DNA of 64,000 bases, taken from Pyrus communis (Eukaryota > Streptophyta > Magnoliopsida > Rosales > Rosaceae). Below are positions 1 to 12,575 of the stretch, one piece after another. Within the stretch, counting starts at the first letter, position 1. Each line of letters opens with the position of its first letter. The notes under the pieces were generated by a model. That model was not told where the DNA came from, made no database searches, and saw only the letters and a program-made list of their open reading frames with translations. The position numbers and the translations under genes were made by a program. The stretch is taken from assembly GCF_963583255.1 (NCBI RefSeq), contig NC_084806.1, positions 15,728,317-15,792,316 of the forward strand, in the 5' to 3' direction.

Positions 1-125
1 GTAAATGCTTCTGTCCATAGCAATGGAACGCCAGGTTCTTTCTCTGTATGCTTCTCTGAGAATATAACATATTTTCATAAATTAATTTGTTAATTAATTT
101 GAGCTCTATTTTTTTTTTCTTCTAG

Positions 126-3100
126 TTGCTGATGACCAGCAGGGACCTGGTGTGAGCAATATACGACCTGGAATATCTGCCAGTATCCTAGAGAAAATGA
201 CCGAATGTAATGTAACTCTTTCACAGCAGCGGAAGATGCGGCAGGTACTGTTTATGCTGTGTTGCATTCTCTGATTTGTCTGATGTCACGTGCCAAAGTT
301 TTAACAGTTTACTTTCCATGTGTAGTTTACATAATCTTTTCTTGAGAAAAGCTGCTAGTGAAGTTCAGCTGTTTTCACAAAATTTATTTGATAAGTTCTG
401 ATGGTTATTGCTTTTATCTCTATGTTGCTTTGGTGTTCAGATATCCCCAACATTAGCTCCAGTTGATGCGTTGGAGAGGTATACTCAGATATCTAGTCAT
501 CCTCTTCACAGAACAAGCAAACCAGGAATTTTATCGATTGATATTCAGTCTAACAAGGTATGAGATTGTGTTTACCTCTGTTATTATATCGTTTTGTTTA
601 AGCATCACTTCCGTATGGGTATTTGACTCCAGTGAAAGACTCTTAGGCCTCGTTTGGCAGCTCGGACTGTACTGACTATTTCTGTCGGATAGGATAAATA
701 GCCACCGGATAGTACTGACTAAATTAGTCGGGTGTTTGGTGCAGTATCGGACTAGTGACTATATTATTTATATTGTGTTTGGTATTATACTAGATAGGAG
801 GAATCAAACTAAAAAAAAAAAAAATTTAAAAAAAGTGAAATCATTTTTTTGTTCCCAGATCTCTCCGCACCCCCCAAACACCCTCCCTCTCTCTCCCTTC
901 TTCTTCCCCGACTGCAGAAGAATCCCAAATAATTGTTCCCCAGCTCTCTCCGCCACACCCCCCAAACTCCCTCCCTTTCTCTCCCATATTCTTCTTCCCC
1001 GACTAAATAATCCGGGCGTTTTGGTTGGTTTTATTAAGCGGGTGTATACCGTGTTATCCTATCCGACCGGTTAAATTAATCCGGCGCTTATTTAGTACGA
1101 GTGAACGCCAAACACCCGAGTCCGTATAACTAATCCTATCCGATCTGCCAAACAGGGCCTTAGGTTCGTACTGGATGTTGCATGATTTTTCTCTTCAATA
1201 CTGCCTTTGTACTATTAGAAGTGCATTTGTGATCTTTAATGTTCATATATCTACAGGTTTAGGTTTGGGGATGATCCTAAACCAAATGTGTTGAAATGAA
1301 GAAAACAAATTTAGAAGGAACAAATCTAGAATTTATTGAGCCTTGAAGCTCTCTTGTTTTAGAGTTCTTTTGCGTAATGCTATATAATGAGAATTTAGAT
1401 CTTTTGCATGCTTTTCCTACCTTAATCCACACTTTACACTGATCTTTCTCTTCATGGTATATACGGGATTACGGATTAAGGACAAAGTCATAAATCCTTG
1501 TGTGTCTGTCCTCTGTATTTTATGTCATTGAACTCAGTTATGTTTCCATTTTGCTGATCAAGTATTACTTTTTGGCTTTATTCTCGCAGAATCTCATTGC
1601 AACTGGAGGGGTTGATACAAATGCTGTAATCTTTGATCAGCCATCAGGGCAAATAATATCTACTCTTAGTGGTCATTCAAAGAAGGTTTCAACTATTAAT
1701 TCTGTAGCAAGCAATTACTTGATTTCTTTCCATGAATGCATATTAAAGTTTGTGTATGTTTTTCTTTGGTAGGTTACGAGCGTGAAATTTGTAGGTCGGG
1801 ATGATATGTTCATAAGTGGGTCAGCAGACAAGGTAAGCCGCAATAAATTTGTTTTCTTCTTGTTTCTTTTTTTATGGACAATTTTAATACCTCCATTGAT
1901 CTATTTATTTCTTCATTACTATTTTATCTTCTCTATTTACTGGAGTTATCATTAGCTTTGTTTGTCATTCATTATTAATTTGGCCACTGCTAAACTCTGC
2001 CTACCTCACAGTTACAAGTTTAACCTTGGGACTTTGTATGTACATCTGTGTGGACCTACACGGATTTAAATTTATATTCTAAAGTTACTTTTTATGCAAC
2101 TGGGGTGGTGATCAACCTCCCTGACCCAAACACAAAAAGAAGGAGATCAGGAAGGATAAATTGGAGTCAATAAAGAACTTTACATGCATGCAATTTAGAT
2201 GTTATTGCATAGGTTGTAAGGGTGTAACTAATCAGATATTCAACCTATTGTACTCCATCTTTTGATGTTGTATCATCATTTTTCCCCTTTAATGTTGCAG
2301 ACAGTTCGCATATGGCAAGGCTCTGATGATGGGAACTATAACTGTAGGCACATTTTGAAGGACCATACTGCTGAGGTAAATGGTTTGGACTTGAGTTCTC
2401 CAAAATTTGTTCAAAGTTAAAGCCCTTGGACAAAATATGTAATGAGCAGCAAATCCAAAAAAGGACCGCAGTGAATCTTCCTCTTTGTTTCTCCTGCAGA
2501 CACACTTATCTATTTGACTTAATCTGTTTTAGCAATGTGACTGTAATTAAAGTACTTCAATCCCCAGGTCTACTTTTTGCGTCCACTTCTGTAATGTTTC
2601 TTTGTATTCAGGATTCGGAATCCATAGTTGATGTTATAGGATGTCTGGTAACCAAAATTTTATACCAATGTCCATGATAAAACAACTGCTATCTGAAAAT
2701 TTCACTTTATTTTGATATTTGTTCGACGGTACTGCTTAAGAAACAGAGCTTTATTATGCAACATTTTTTTGGTATAGTAGTTATGTGCTATCTATTTGAA
2801 TTTATGTAGCGTGTCTCAAAATTTTCAGGTGCAAGCTGTTACTGTGCATGCCACTGGTGACTACTTTGTGACTGCTTCTCTTGATAGTACATGGTGCTTT
2901 TACGATATTGCTTCTGGGTTATGTCTAACACAGGTCTATCTCGCTCTCTCATGTGTATGTGCATATGCCATATACTATATACTATATTAAGTAATATTCT
3001 TTTTAAGTCATCTTCTAGTACAAGGCAGTACATTACAAATGCATGAACTTGAATTTCACTGTGTTTAATAACAATCTCGTTGCATTTTGTATGGAAAATA

Positions 3101-5120
3101 TTTCTGATTGATCGTGTTGAAAGTTTCTGTAAACTGTTTAAATAGATGCATGCATATAGGTGCATATGTGCTTCTATATTTATTGAGTTCACTACAATAA
3201 TGAATGATAATTGTAAAAATCTTCTTCATTTAAAAGATATTTTGAACTTTGGTTTTTGGAGGAAGGAGGGGAGGGGGTTGTGGGGTTGTGGCATTTAAGA
3301 ATGAGTTTTTTTGGAGAGGATGGCGGGGGTTTAAAACAGCTATTTCAACTTCGATTTACATTTATGCTCCATGATGATATTGGTATAATGGAAGTTTATT
3401 TGGCTCTTTAGGTTGAGGATGCTTCTGCTTCGGAAGGCTATACATCTGTTGCATTTCATCCTGATGGTCTCATTCTTGGAACTGGCACCTCAGGGGCTCT
3501 TGTGAAAATTTGGGATGTAAAGGGTCAGGTATGTGGGTTTTTAGTTCCTTCTCTTTTCAGTTTTTCTGATCTTACATTCATTACTTTTGCTAATTGACAG
3601 TCAAATGTTGCAACGTTTGAGGGACATGTTGGCGCAATAACTGCAATCTCCTTCTCTGAGAATGGTTACTTTCTTGCAGTAGGTTTTGAACCTTTTTACA
3701 AAGAAAAACGTGAAGTGGATAGAATTAGATAATACCATGTTCTTATTTTACATTTGAATTTAACAGACTGCAGCTAGTGATGGCATTAAGTTGTGGGATC
3801 TACGAAAATTGAGGAACTTCAAGAAATTTACTCCCTACGATGCTGAACCAACAAACTGTGGTATGTATATCTCCCAGCATTTTCATGATTTCTTTCTAGG
3901 GAACAAAAATGACAAGCATTTCAGTGACAATACCGGTACTTTGCAAAGTCAGTTAAATGGCTTGAAAGTATTACTTAACTTCTTACAGGTTCTTAGTTTA
4001 GATGGTGGATTCTTGGGTCATATCATATATGTAATTCTAATTCTTGGTAGATGAGAGATGATTTTGAGTCATATTTCCATCCAGTTTACCCTATTTATTT
4101 TCTCTTCCAGCGTACAATTTTCCATTGTTATGTAATTTCTAATTAGTTATAATAAATTGGAAAAGGTTTTGTACTTGAATGAATTTTAACATCTAGATAG
4201 AAGTCTTTGAAAGTAGAATGTAGTATAATGAAAAGCTCTATTTTTTATCCTTGCAGTTGAATTTGACTACAGTGGAAATTACCTTGCTGCTGCAGGCTCT
4301 GATATAAGGTCAGTGTTTGAAAATTAAACCTTGTTTGATTGGGCACCCAGAAGAAAAAAAAGTTTATATAAGCAAAACGCTGCATTTTCCTTTTTCTAAT
4401 CTGGTGTACAAGAATGCATTTTCATTTTATGTTAATAATGTCATGAAGTTGAACATATTTGTGGAGGCTGTATACAAGTTGCAATCGTCTAATGATGGAT
4501 ATACCATACAATGTAATATTCCAAGGACAATTATGGAATACACAAGGTGTCCTGTTGCCTTCTCCCTCCCTTTTTCTCGATTCATGAAGATAATGAAATG
4601 AAATCACTTGTGTAGATTTACTAGACATTGTGTGGTAGTCCGAGCAAAACTGAAATCCCCCATAATAATAATCTACTGCTGAAGTTGTCCCGAAGTATCC
4701 ACAGTTTGCTATGAATGAATGTGTGAGAAATGACATTGTATATTTTGTCAGCCCTACAGAGTTTAGACGAATATTCCGCCAGTATTGCTTTCCAGTAACT
4801 TTTGAGCACTGATTACCGACCTTGTGTTTTTGCAGAATCATCCAAACAGCTAGCGTCAAAAGTGAATGGAACACTATAAAGACTTTCCCTGACATGTCTG
4901 GCACAGGTTATCTATCATCAGTTGCCTGTAAATTTGGTTGTAGACCATGTGGCCTTGACTTGGGGTTCGTCTGTGATGCTCATTATTTTCTTGTTTCGTT
5001 CTAGGTAAAGCAACAAGTGTGAAGTTTGGACCAGATGCAAATTATATTGCAGTAGGATCAATGGACCGAAACCTTCGCATTTTTGGCCTGCCTGGCGTAG
5101 ATGGTGCAATGGAGTCCTGA
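126..5120 (+). CDS. PRP19: PRP19/MAC3 pre-mRNA-processing factor, 3' part (12 exons, 5' end outside window)
   Basis: PRP19 is the E3 ubiquitin ligase scaffold of the Prp19/NineTeen complex that activates the spliceosome; Arabidopsis orthologues are MAC3A/MAC3B. I reconstructed exons 126-244, 441-557, 1590-1685, 1773-1832, 2301-2375, 2829-2933, 3412-3528, 3601-3678, 3767-3860, 4257-4308, 4836-4906 and 5005-5120, all with GT-AG borders. The frame stays open for 365 codons to TGA at 5118. The protein begins in the linker ([18 protein letters not shown]), followed by WD40 repeats with landmarks [60 protein letters not shown] and [14 protein letters not shown]. The family is about 520 aa long, so the U-box and coiled coil lie upstream; the window opens in an intron (GTAAAT at base 1). 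The 3' UTR probably ends near 5400. A MITE occupies the intron at 558-1589. No broken codons seen. Confidence 0.95.
646..1159. mobile_element. PIF/Harbinger-type MITE in a PRP19 intron
   Basis: The left end GGCCTCGTTTGGCAG matches, in inverted orientation, the right end CTGCCAAACAGGGCC. The element is flanked by the trinucleotide TTA on both sides (643-645 and 1160-1162), the usual target duplication of PIF/Harbinger (Tourist-like) elements. The 514 bp carry A-rich and CT-rich stretches but no transposase, so it is non-autonomous. It sits between the 441-557 and 1590-1685 exons of PRP19 and does not touch the splice sites. Confidence 0.85.
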
Positions 5121-5853
5121 AGTGGTGATAATCTGCAGTTTGCTGAATCAAGATAATTTCGACATTTACTTGAATGCATCTTGTTGGCGGCTTTGTAGCA
5201 AATCTACCATTCGGAATGTATTTCTGTAGTTTTATGTTTCCGTGTGCAGTATCAGCTGAGCGTTAAACATATTCGAGGAAAGAAATGGAGGAATGCCGAA
5301 GCGATTTTTGAATATCTTGGCATATCATACTTTTAGTTGTACTATTTTCATATGTTGCCTTAAAATCTCTCGTCTTAACTTCTTTGGTGATGAAGACTTG
5401 AAAAAAGAATGGAACATATTGGTATTTCATCTTTTCTTTACTATTATTTTATAGAAAAATTGGTTTTTGAAATTTCATGCTAGTTTAGATTTATTTCTTG
5501 AGCTAAATAGTTTTTTACTGAAGCAAACAGCAATGAGAGACGGTGCATGTTTTGTTAAGTTATAGGGATTTAATTCAGAACCAACTAGACAATGTCCCTG
5601 GAACAACTATTTCCACGCTTTTTCTGAGATAATTAGAGAATTAGTCTCTCAACTATAGTCAAGTTGGAGCTTTGTGCTTCAAATTAAGAATGCATGAGTA
5701 TTGATCTTTAAACTTGTCATAACACGGAGCAGCGTTTTAGAACTTAAGTACCTTGTCTGTTAAACCCCTAAACGGTGTTGCCTAAAAGCAAGGTTTTAAA
5801 AGGCGCTAATTGGGCAGCAGGCAAGGCCCTAGCATCTAGGAGGGTTCCAAGTG

Positions 5854-5890
<37 letters not shown>

Positions 5891-6480
5891 AATTATACTT
5901 ATTATGTAAATTATAAATAAATGTCTACTTAACTATAAAAGATACATAATTGCAGTGAGATACATAATAACTTAAGTTTGTAGTGGGATACATAATGATG
6001 ATAGTTATTTATTTTCGAAGAGTAGTGACCTAAACGGACCCCTTCTTATTTTTCAAACGCGTATAGATTAATCAGGACAGTAATTAGCTCCATAGTACCT
6101 AGGCCTCGAGCTAAACGGAGATTTTCAGAACAATGCCTCAAAGTCCAGGAACCAATGATCTAATTCTCCACACATTGTTGCTCTCTCCTACCACGAGTAA
6201 AAACCTCCCAAAGATCAAATGTAGAACTGTTCGTAGTGTTGTATTTCACTACTGAAACAATAACTACATAATTAAGGGAAAATTAGATCTTTAAGACATT
6301 GATTGTTGCACAAATTGAATTTAAACCCCATAAATTACAGCTTCAAATCTAATAGCTTTCCAAAAGTATTTCATCCTACGTTAATCAAACCTCTCCTGTG
6401 TTGAATGGTGCAAACTATAACAAGAATAAAGAATGTGATCACCAACAGATACAAATGCATAACATCGTCTTCGTCTTGTA
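5121..6480. other. Convergent intergenic region between PRP19 and the TLDc gene
   Basis: Holds the 3' UTR of PRP19, an interspersed repeat (5789-6010, listed separately) and the 3' flank of the reverse-strand TLDc gene. I see no coding sequence here. Confidence 0.6.
5789..6010 (+). repeat. Interspersed repeat with GGTTTTAAAAGGCGCTA terminus
   Basis: Begins AAGGTTTTAAAAGGCGCTA, then a G/C-rich stretch with broken GCCTAG-like motifs, a run of about 27 T (5857-5883) and an AT-rich tail. The same organisation occurs inverted at about 61598-62085. The family looks like a widespread plant non-autonomous DNA element. Right boundary and target duplication are not resolved. Confidence 0.45.
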
Positions 6481-8949
6481 TCATGTAAGGTACCGTGACA
6501 CGTGTGTAAAACCCCAAAGCTGCATATATGAACGAAACATACGTGAGTACGCAGTCAAGCAAGGAATATACGCAAGTATGCAGTCAAGCTTAAAGCCCAA
6601 GGGGTTGCTCAAATAGATTACCTCAACATTCTTCAACTCAAATTCTCCGTTATGCGCCAAGCATAAGTTCCCAAATGTTTCACATGATCCGCTTGTTCCG
6701 CTTAACCTTTTTCAAACAAAAGTATACAATTATGACAAGAATCTGCAAGTACTTTCCCATCGGACTAGGGGGAAAATGTTCAAAGCATAACATTGTAAGA
6801 GTAACTTACAAATCTCCATCTAGGCATAGAGCATAGTTACCACCTCCCCCAAGAGCTAGCAAGTCATTCATACACATGTAATAATACCGGTTGGCTCCTA
6901 TGTACACAAATTAGACCGGGATCAGCATTGGCTTTTTCTCTCTTATTGGAAAAAAGGTAAAACAAAATTTGGAAAATCTATCTATGGCTTTTCAATCATC
7001 AACAAGGCTGTTTAGTTACATATTGTTCGATTACCATTCAAATTTAAGGTACCAATTTTATATGTTGTGAGAAAATATGTTAAAGAGCCAGTCCATATGA
7101 AGGATGAATTGACACGCAACGCAGCAAGGTCATCCACTGAGGTATCATTTAGCATCTCTATCTTAAGCTCCGCAACATACGCAAGTGTTCAGTGTTCTTG
7201 GCATGCCCATCACCAGTTATCTCTTCTCTATACCCAAATTACACATCACCCATATTCGACTGCCAGATCCACCAAAAGGAAACATGCATCCACAAATAAA
7301 TAGGAGAAAATGCTTACCTGTTGGCCTAAACAGCCTTGGTTCTCCATATATGGTCGTGAAAACAAATGTTTGGTTTGTTCCCTATAACCAAAAGGCAGGC
7401 ATAAGAATGTGCTTATATTGGACTGATAAAGAAAGAGAAAGTTCAGATATTTAAATAACCAGAGTCAAGAGAACTTCCCAATATTCATTAACATCAATAA
7501 AAAAAACAAAAAGTAAACATATGTTGATTAATGTAAAAGCATGTTTACTTGATATTTTCTCTTTGACGTAGGTTTCAAGGGCCCCTCTAGAAGTCCACCA
7601 AATACAGCACCTTGCCTATCTCCAGCAATCTAGAATTTTAAAGACAGTCCACATTATCTTCACATAACTACAAACAAATCAATTCATCATTTTTCAAACG
7701 TCATTGGCAGATTCATTAACATACCAGCAAACAAGGACCAGAAAGCTCAGAGCTTTTGCGGATAAGTGTGCGCAGTGATATACCATGTTTCGCCGTACTG
7801 CCCTTCATTCAAAAGAATTGATACTGAATCGAAATCCAAATGCAACAACAGCAGAGTACTTCTAATGCAGGGAATACTCCTCAAGAAGCTTACCTATACA
7901 GCAAAACCCATTGGCACCCTTTCACTATATTAGGAAGTGACGACAGTAAGAATTCATGCAGGTCTGAGGAAATAAAGACCGAGTCATCCATGAGAAGTGG
8001 TAGTTGCTTCTGTAGACTCTGCTGGTCAGCTGCTTCTTCAAATACCTCAGAACCACTGGTGCTCCCTCCAGAAGCACGGTCATCATCGTTTTCACAATTG
8101 TTTTCTGTTTCCTTGTTCTCACCTGGTGGGGAACGACATTCTACATATCTATGAACGGATTCATCTTGGGATTCAAAGTCGCCGTTACTAACAATTGTTG
8201 ATTGATGCTTGTTTGAAGTGGATCCACCAAAGCCTACCGATGGACAGGAAAAGTATGAAGGCAAATATTTACCCCCTGTAGAATACAGCCTGGCCTACAC
8301 ATTGAAAGACCTAATGTGATAAATCACGATACACAATGAAAGAAGAAATCAACTGAACAAAACTGTAAATTTAAGTATGCACGGTCAAGATAAACTTTTC
8401 GGACCAACAAGGGCACAAACTTATAAAATGGAGCTAAACTTCTGCCCGAGTAAGCCGTAATTGAATAACTTCATGGTAAAAACAAAGACAAAAAGGCCAT
8501 AAAACTCAGCTCCGCAAGTTTCTGGGCAGATTACCATCAGAATAACTGCAATAACTGAATGATTCCAACTCTGTTGTTTTGGCAGTTAAATTTGAATTGT
8601 CTCAATATAATTCGCTTCGTGAGATCTCAAGTTCTGAACTATAAGCAGAACCAATTTACCCAAAAAACCCAACTCCGAAATTACGTTATCTAAAAAACCC
8701 AGATCTCAAAATTCTTGAACAACAAGGATCACATCAACAATTCAAGTACACCCATCAAGCTCAATCATTCAATCCAACGAAACACATAAACAAAAACGAA
8801 AAAGAAAAAAAATTGGATCAGGAAATTACCTCAGGAGGATGATCGTTGTCGTCGAGTGGGGAAGGAAGAGAAGAAGAAGACGGCGAGTTGGGTGCATCGG
8901 CAAATAGACGTGAGAGCTTCTGTGTAACTTTGTCTTTCAATGTAAACAT
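6481..8949 (-). CDS. TLDc-domain protein (8 exons)
   Basis: The family is annotated in plants as TLD-domain containing (nucleolar) protein; in animals TLDc proteins act in oxidative-stress protection and V-ATPase regulation. The plant role is not well defined. Reverse-strand exons: 8830-8949 (ATG at 8949), 7894-8294, 7725-7797, 7549-7629, 7318-7381, 6810-6897, 6622-6700, 6481-6519 (TGA). Total 945 nt, 314 aa, phases consistent at every GT-AG junction. Residues 1-40 (MFTLKDKVTQKLSRLFAD...) form a basic N-terminus. Residues 41-150 are low complexity, rich in Ser, Glu and Asp. The TLDc domain runs from about 160 to the end, with landmarks WVLLYSTAKHGISLRTLI, AGDRQGAVFGGLLEGPL, NQTFVFTTIYGEPRLFRPTG, GANRYYYMCMNDLLALGGGG, CETFGN and LWGFTHVSRYLT. 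All signature blocks are present, so the gene looks functional. Convergent with PRP19. Confidence 0.93.
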
Positions 8950-10500
8950 TGTGTGATTGTTGCCGTGAGGAAGCAGACGTGCGGGCGTTTGAATCTCAGC
9001 CTTTTTTTTATCTCACATTTTTCTTTTGGGGTTTCGATTTTCATTATTTTGTGATGTAGGAAAAAGATGGACGCGTGGCGTCGGTGGCAAGGACGGCAAT
9101 CAGAGGTGGGGCAATGCCACAACGCGACTTGGATTCTATTCCTTCCTTCCATTACTCTTTATATTGCTAATTAGTTTTGGAGCGGAACTTCAATATTTTT
9201 TTTTAAATTACCAGAGCTAGAGGTTGTTATAAAGTTAAACGGTCACATATGCTTCATGTCATTCTGTTTGTATTATTTACGTATTTGACTTAAAATTCAA
9301 CACACATGATAGAGTGTATTGAGAATGAGTTCCACATCAATAAAGGGAATGACTTTATATGAACATATAAGCAAGTTATTTACTTTAAGTGTGTAATTGG
9401 CCTTTTGTTTTAATAAAGAATAAAGGTAGTGAGACCACATTTTTGTGCTACTTTTGTTATTTGTGTATCACATGACGAGGCAAATAATGCATATAAACAA
9501 GATTAAATGAGAAAAATTGTTTAACTAACATGACATGTACAATCACTTGTCATATTATGTGGTACATAAATATGATATCCCTAACATTTTCTGATAGCCT
9601 CAGCTCAATTAAAGAGAAATAATAGTTCCCTTGAATGCGTTATTCGATGTGCCATTGCAAACGTCAAGCAACAAGTGACTGAGCGACGTGCCTTCGTACA
9701 AATTCGCAAATGTCATCCTTACGAAATTTTAGAAATTTTAACGTTGTGGCTTAGTTGGTCTAGACAAAAAGACAAAATCACCCCCCTTCTCTCTCACCCC
9801 TTCCATCCCCACCCCCTCCCCTGGTGCGAAAGGAAGGACACGAAAGATTTCTCTGACTGTCCGACTGTATAAGCCAAAAAAATGCCTCAAATGTAGTAAC
9901 CTTCCACTTTCTCTCAAAATCAACAAGTGATTTTGATGTAAGACAAGAATGGTGTGAACTACTACAAAGAATAGGAAGCGCTTTATAATTGACAAGAAAG
10001 GATGCATGAGAAAAAAACTCCACTTAAATATTAAATATAGCGTTAAAAGGAAGAAAAATATTTTGTTGAGATTTTTGGGTTACTTGAGAAATAGACTCAA
10101 GGAACACACAAGACCACATCGGAAATTTAGAGATTTGGGGTCCAAACTCCGTTTTGGGTCCATGTCACTTTTTCAAAAAGAGCGTGATGTCCAGATTTAA
10201 ACTCACTACTTTGCTATGATGTATGATGAATTTTAATCATCTAAGGTCGTTCAGACTTCATAAACCACAAAATAAAGTTTGTAACAAATTTCAAACTTTT
10301 CAATTTCTGTCCAAATTTATGTCGTTTTTATTTCCAAAGACCCTTGAGCCTTTCTAAGGCTGTGTTTAATTTTATTTAAGCCATTTGGCTCCCAATGTAA
10401 TGCATCAATTTAGAAACAATCAAACGACATTTCGGTTCTATTCCAATCTCTCGTAGATTCCAGGAAACTTGGTTCTTCGAAGGCATAAGTTTGTAACCCT
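8950..10500. other. Intergenic region upstream of the TLDc gene
   Basis: Contains the 5' flank of the TLDc gene (from 8950 upward), a MITE-like repeat at 9418-9593 and a C/T-rich patch at about 9780-9830. Open frames here are short, overlap on both strands, and resemble nothing I recognise. Confidence 0.5.
9418..9593. repeat. MITE-like repeat related to 43088-43258
   Basis: The right end read in reverse (GAAAATGTTAGGGATATCAT) resembles the right end of the element at 43088-43258 (GAAAATTGCCGGAGATATCA). Both enclose similar AT-rich sequence with repeated ATGACATGTA-like words. No transposase. Boundaries are approximate. Confidence 0.4.
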
Positions 10501-10504
10501 TTTA

Positions 10505-10885
10505 TGCTTGTGCTAAGTTAATTGGTATCAGAGTAGGAATTTTCCTTGTTCTAATAAAAATCGATCATGGGAGGTACAAACCTCTCTTCAAGACTGATTG
10601 TGAGAGGAATGTTATTTGTGGCACACCAAATATCTTCTATGGTGGTTGCAAACCTAGTCTTTTATTGATGGTGAATGCGTTGGAGGATTTTCCTTAAGCC
10701 AAACTCGTCAGCTTGATCTTGGGAATCCTCCTTTTGAGGTTGGTGAATACATAGAAAATTTTCTTAATTGAGTTTTAGTTATGGAGCAACTCTTCAAAGA
10801 AATAACTATTCCAGAGGAGAAGATGATCAATATAGCTGCTTTCATTTAAAGGGAAATATTGTTTTTTGGTGGAATAGTTTGTACA
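10505..10885 (+). mobile_element. Degenerate LTR-retrotransposon 5' fragment (PBS plus gag remnant)
   Basis: TGGTATCAGAGTAGG at about 10525 matches the plant initiator-tRNA-Met primer binding site (TGGTATCAGAGC) with one change. It is followed by ATG and a broken gag frame containing MEQLFKEITIPEEKMINIAA and GNIVFWWNSL, a gag-like block. There are in-frame stops and no pol. I find no matching LTR pair; a decayed LTR may lie just upstream. Confidence 0.6.
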
Positions 10886-10985
10886 AGGTCAAGTTGACTC
10901 AAGTCACCATCACTTAATCAAGTAGGTTAAGCGGAGTCAAGTCACCACCATTGAATCAAGTAGGTTAAGTTGAGTCACATCATAA
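10886..10985 (+). repeat. Short tandem duplication, roughly 45-bp unit
   Basis: GAGTCAAGTCACCA...AATCAAGTAGGTTAAG appears about twice in succession with small changes, directly after the gag-like fragment, followed by a (CAC)n-like stretch. Confidence 0.5.
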
Positions 10986-11283
10986 CTGTTGTCACAACCA
11001 CCACCACCACTAGCACATTTCTTAGCTATTATCCTCTTATTTATATATTAATGACTTTAGATAATTTAAACTCTATATTTAAATTTCACTTTTCTATTAA
11101 GAAGAAAATTGACATATACAAGATATTAAAATTCCATCATTGTGTATTCCTTTGTAATCTAAAATTTGTTCCGCCCAATACAAGGTTATTTTCAAGGAAA
11201 AATTACACATAGAGTATACTTTTAGTACTTAATTGTATGTTGAGACAACACTTTTTAAACATTTCAAGAAGAGACAAAAATTA

Positions 11284-12333
11284 GGGTAAATTACACAAAA
11301 CTACCTCAACTATTAGTCTCACGAAACTTTCAAACCTCATATTTTTAAAATGACAATGACATACCTCATCTTACAAATTTGGTCCAATGTTATACCTTCC
11401 GTTAGTTTGGTCGTGAATTTGTCAGTTAAGTGCTGACATGACTTGATCCAGAACCTACTTTCTATTAAAAAATTAATAAAATATTAAAAAAACTAAAAAA
11501 ATCATTTAATATTTTTTAAATATTAAAATAATATAGAAAAGTAAAAACAAAACAAAACAAAACCTCATTTTGTCCCTTCTTCCCCCTCCCCTCTCTCTCT
11601 CCTCCCCCATCTTCATCTTCTTCAATGCAACCCAGAAAAAAAAAAAAAAAAAAAAAAACAATTTGTCTTCTCCCCCCCTCCCCCACCCCCTCTTCTCCCC
11701 CCACCTGAGCCTAACCTGCAACCTAGAAAAAAAAAAAAATATCCCAGAAAAAAAACTCAGATCCTGTTTACCCCTGCAAAGGCCGATTCCGTGGGTGGAG
11801 AAAATGGGGGGAATGGGTGTGGATTTAAGGAGTGGGGTGTGTAGAGGAGGGAAGAGGGTGGGTGCAGGGAGAAGACAAACTGGGAAGAAGATGAAGATGG
11901 GGGAGAAGAGAGGAGAGGATGAGGGGAAGGGGAAGGGGTCAGGGAAGTTTGGGCTTTTTTTTTTTTTTTTTTTTTTCTAGGTTGCAGGTAGGGGGACGAA
12001 GATGAAGATGGGGGAGAAGAGAGAGAGACCGGGAGGGGAGGGTGGAAGGGATGAGAGAGAGGGAGGAAAGAGAGAGAGATTTAATTAAAAAAATTTATTT
12101 TTTTAATTTTTAATTATTAAAAATATAATTAATAATTTTTAAATCCAATTGGATTAGTGAGTGGATCCCGCATATAGTCACGTCATCACTTAACAGAAAA
12201 ATTAACAGAAAACTGATGGATGTATGACATTGGCACAAATTTATAAGATGAGGTATGACATTGTCAATTTAAAAAGATTAGGTATGAAAGTGTCGTGAGA
12301 CCAATAGTTGAGATAGTTTTGTGTAATTTACCC
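11284..12333. mobile_element. Non-autonomous Mutator-like element with long TIRs
   Basis: Starts GGGTAAATTACACAAAACTA and ends with its near-perfect inverse; the similarity continues inward for about 165 bp. It is flanked by an exact 9-bp duplication CAAAAATTA (11275-11283 and 12334-12342), the hallmark of MULEs. Length 1050 bp. The interior is strongly strand-asymmetric (CT-rich left half, GA-rich right half) and also partly inverted, so most of the element could fold into one long hairpin. No MURA transposase; long open frames here are artefacts of the purine/pyrimidine bias. Confidence 0.9.
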
Positions 12334-12575
12334 CAAAAATTAATACATGTAGAAGATGACCTCATGGACTTTTTTTTATGGAGTGTAAGTTACAACAATA
12401 CCCTTTATATCTAATAACCCTTTCTTTTAAAATTTAAAAACATAGAAATCAATATGTAGATAAACCGACTGTCATTCGAAAAACAAATTGGGTAATTGTT
12501 GAGATATCATGAACCCACGAAGAGTGAAATTGTGCTTGTGTTTTGGCTATTCATGCCCCTCGAAAAGGAATTGTT

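Noticed and set aside
4422..4904. 160-codon minus-strand frame
   Set aside because: Antisense to PRP19 introns and an exon; no known domain.
11506..11980. Open frames of 60-136 codons on both strands
   Set aside because: They arise from CT/GA-rich interior of the MULE, with homopolymer Phe/Lys/Gly/Arg runs; not genes.
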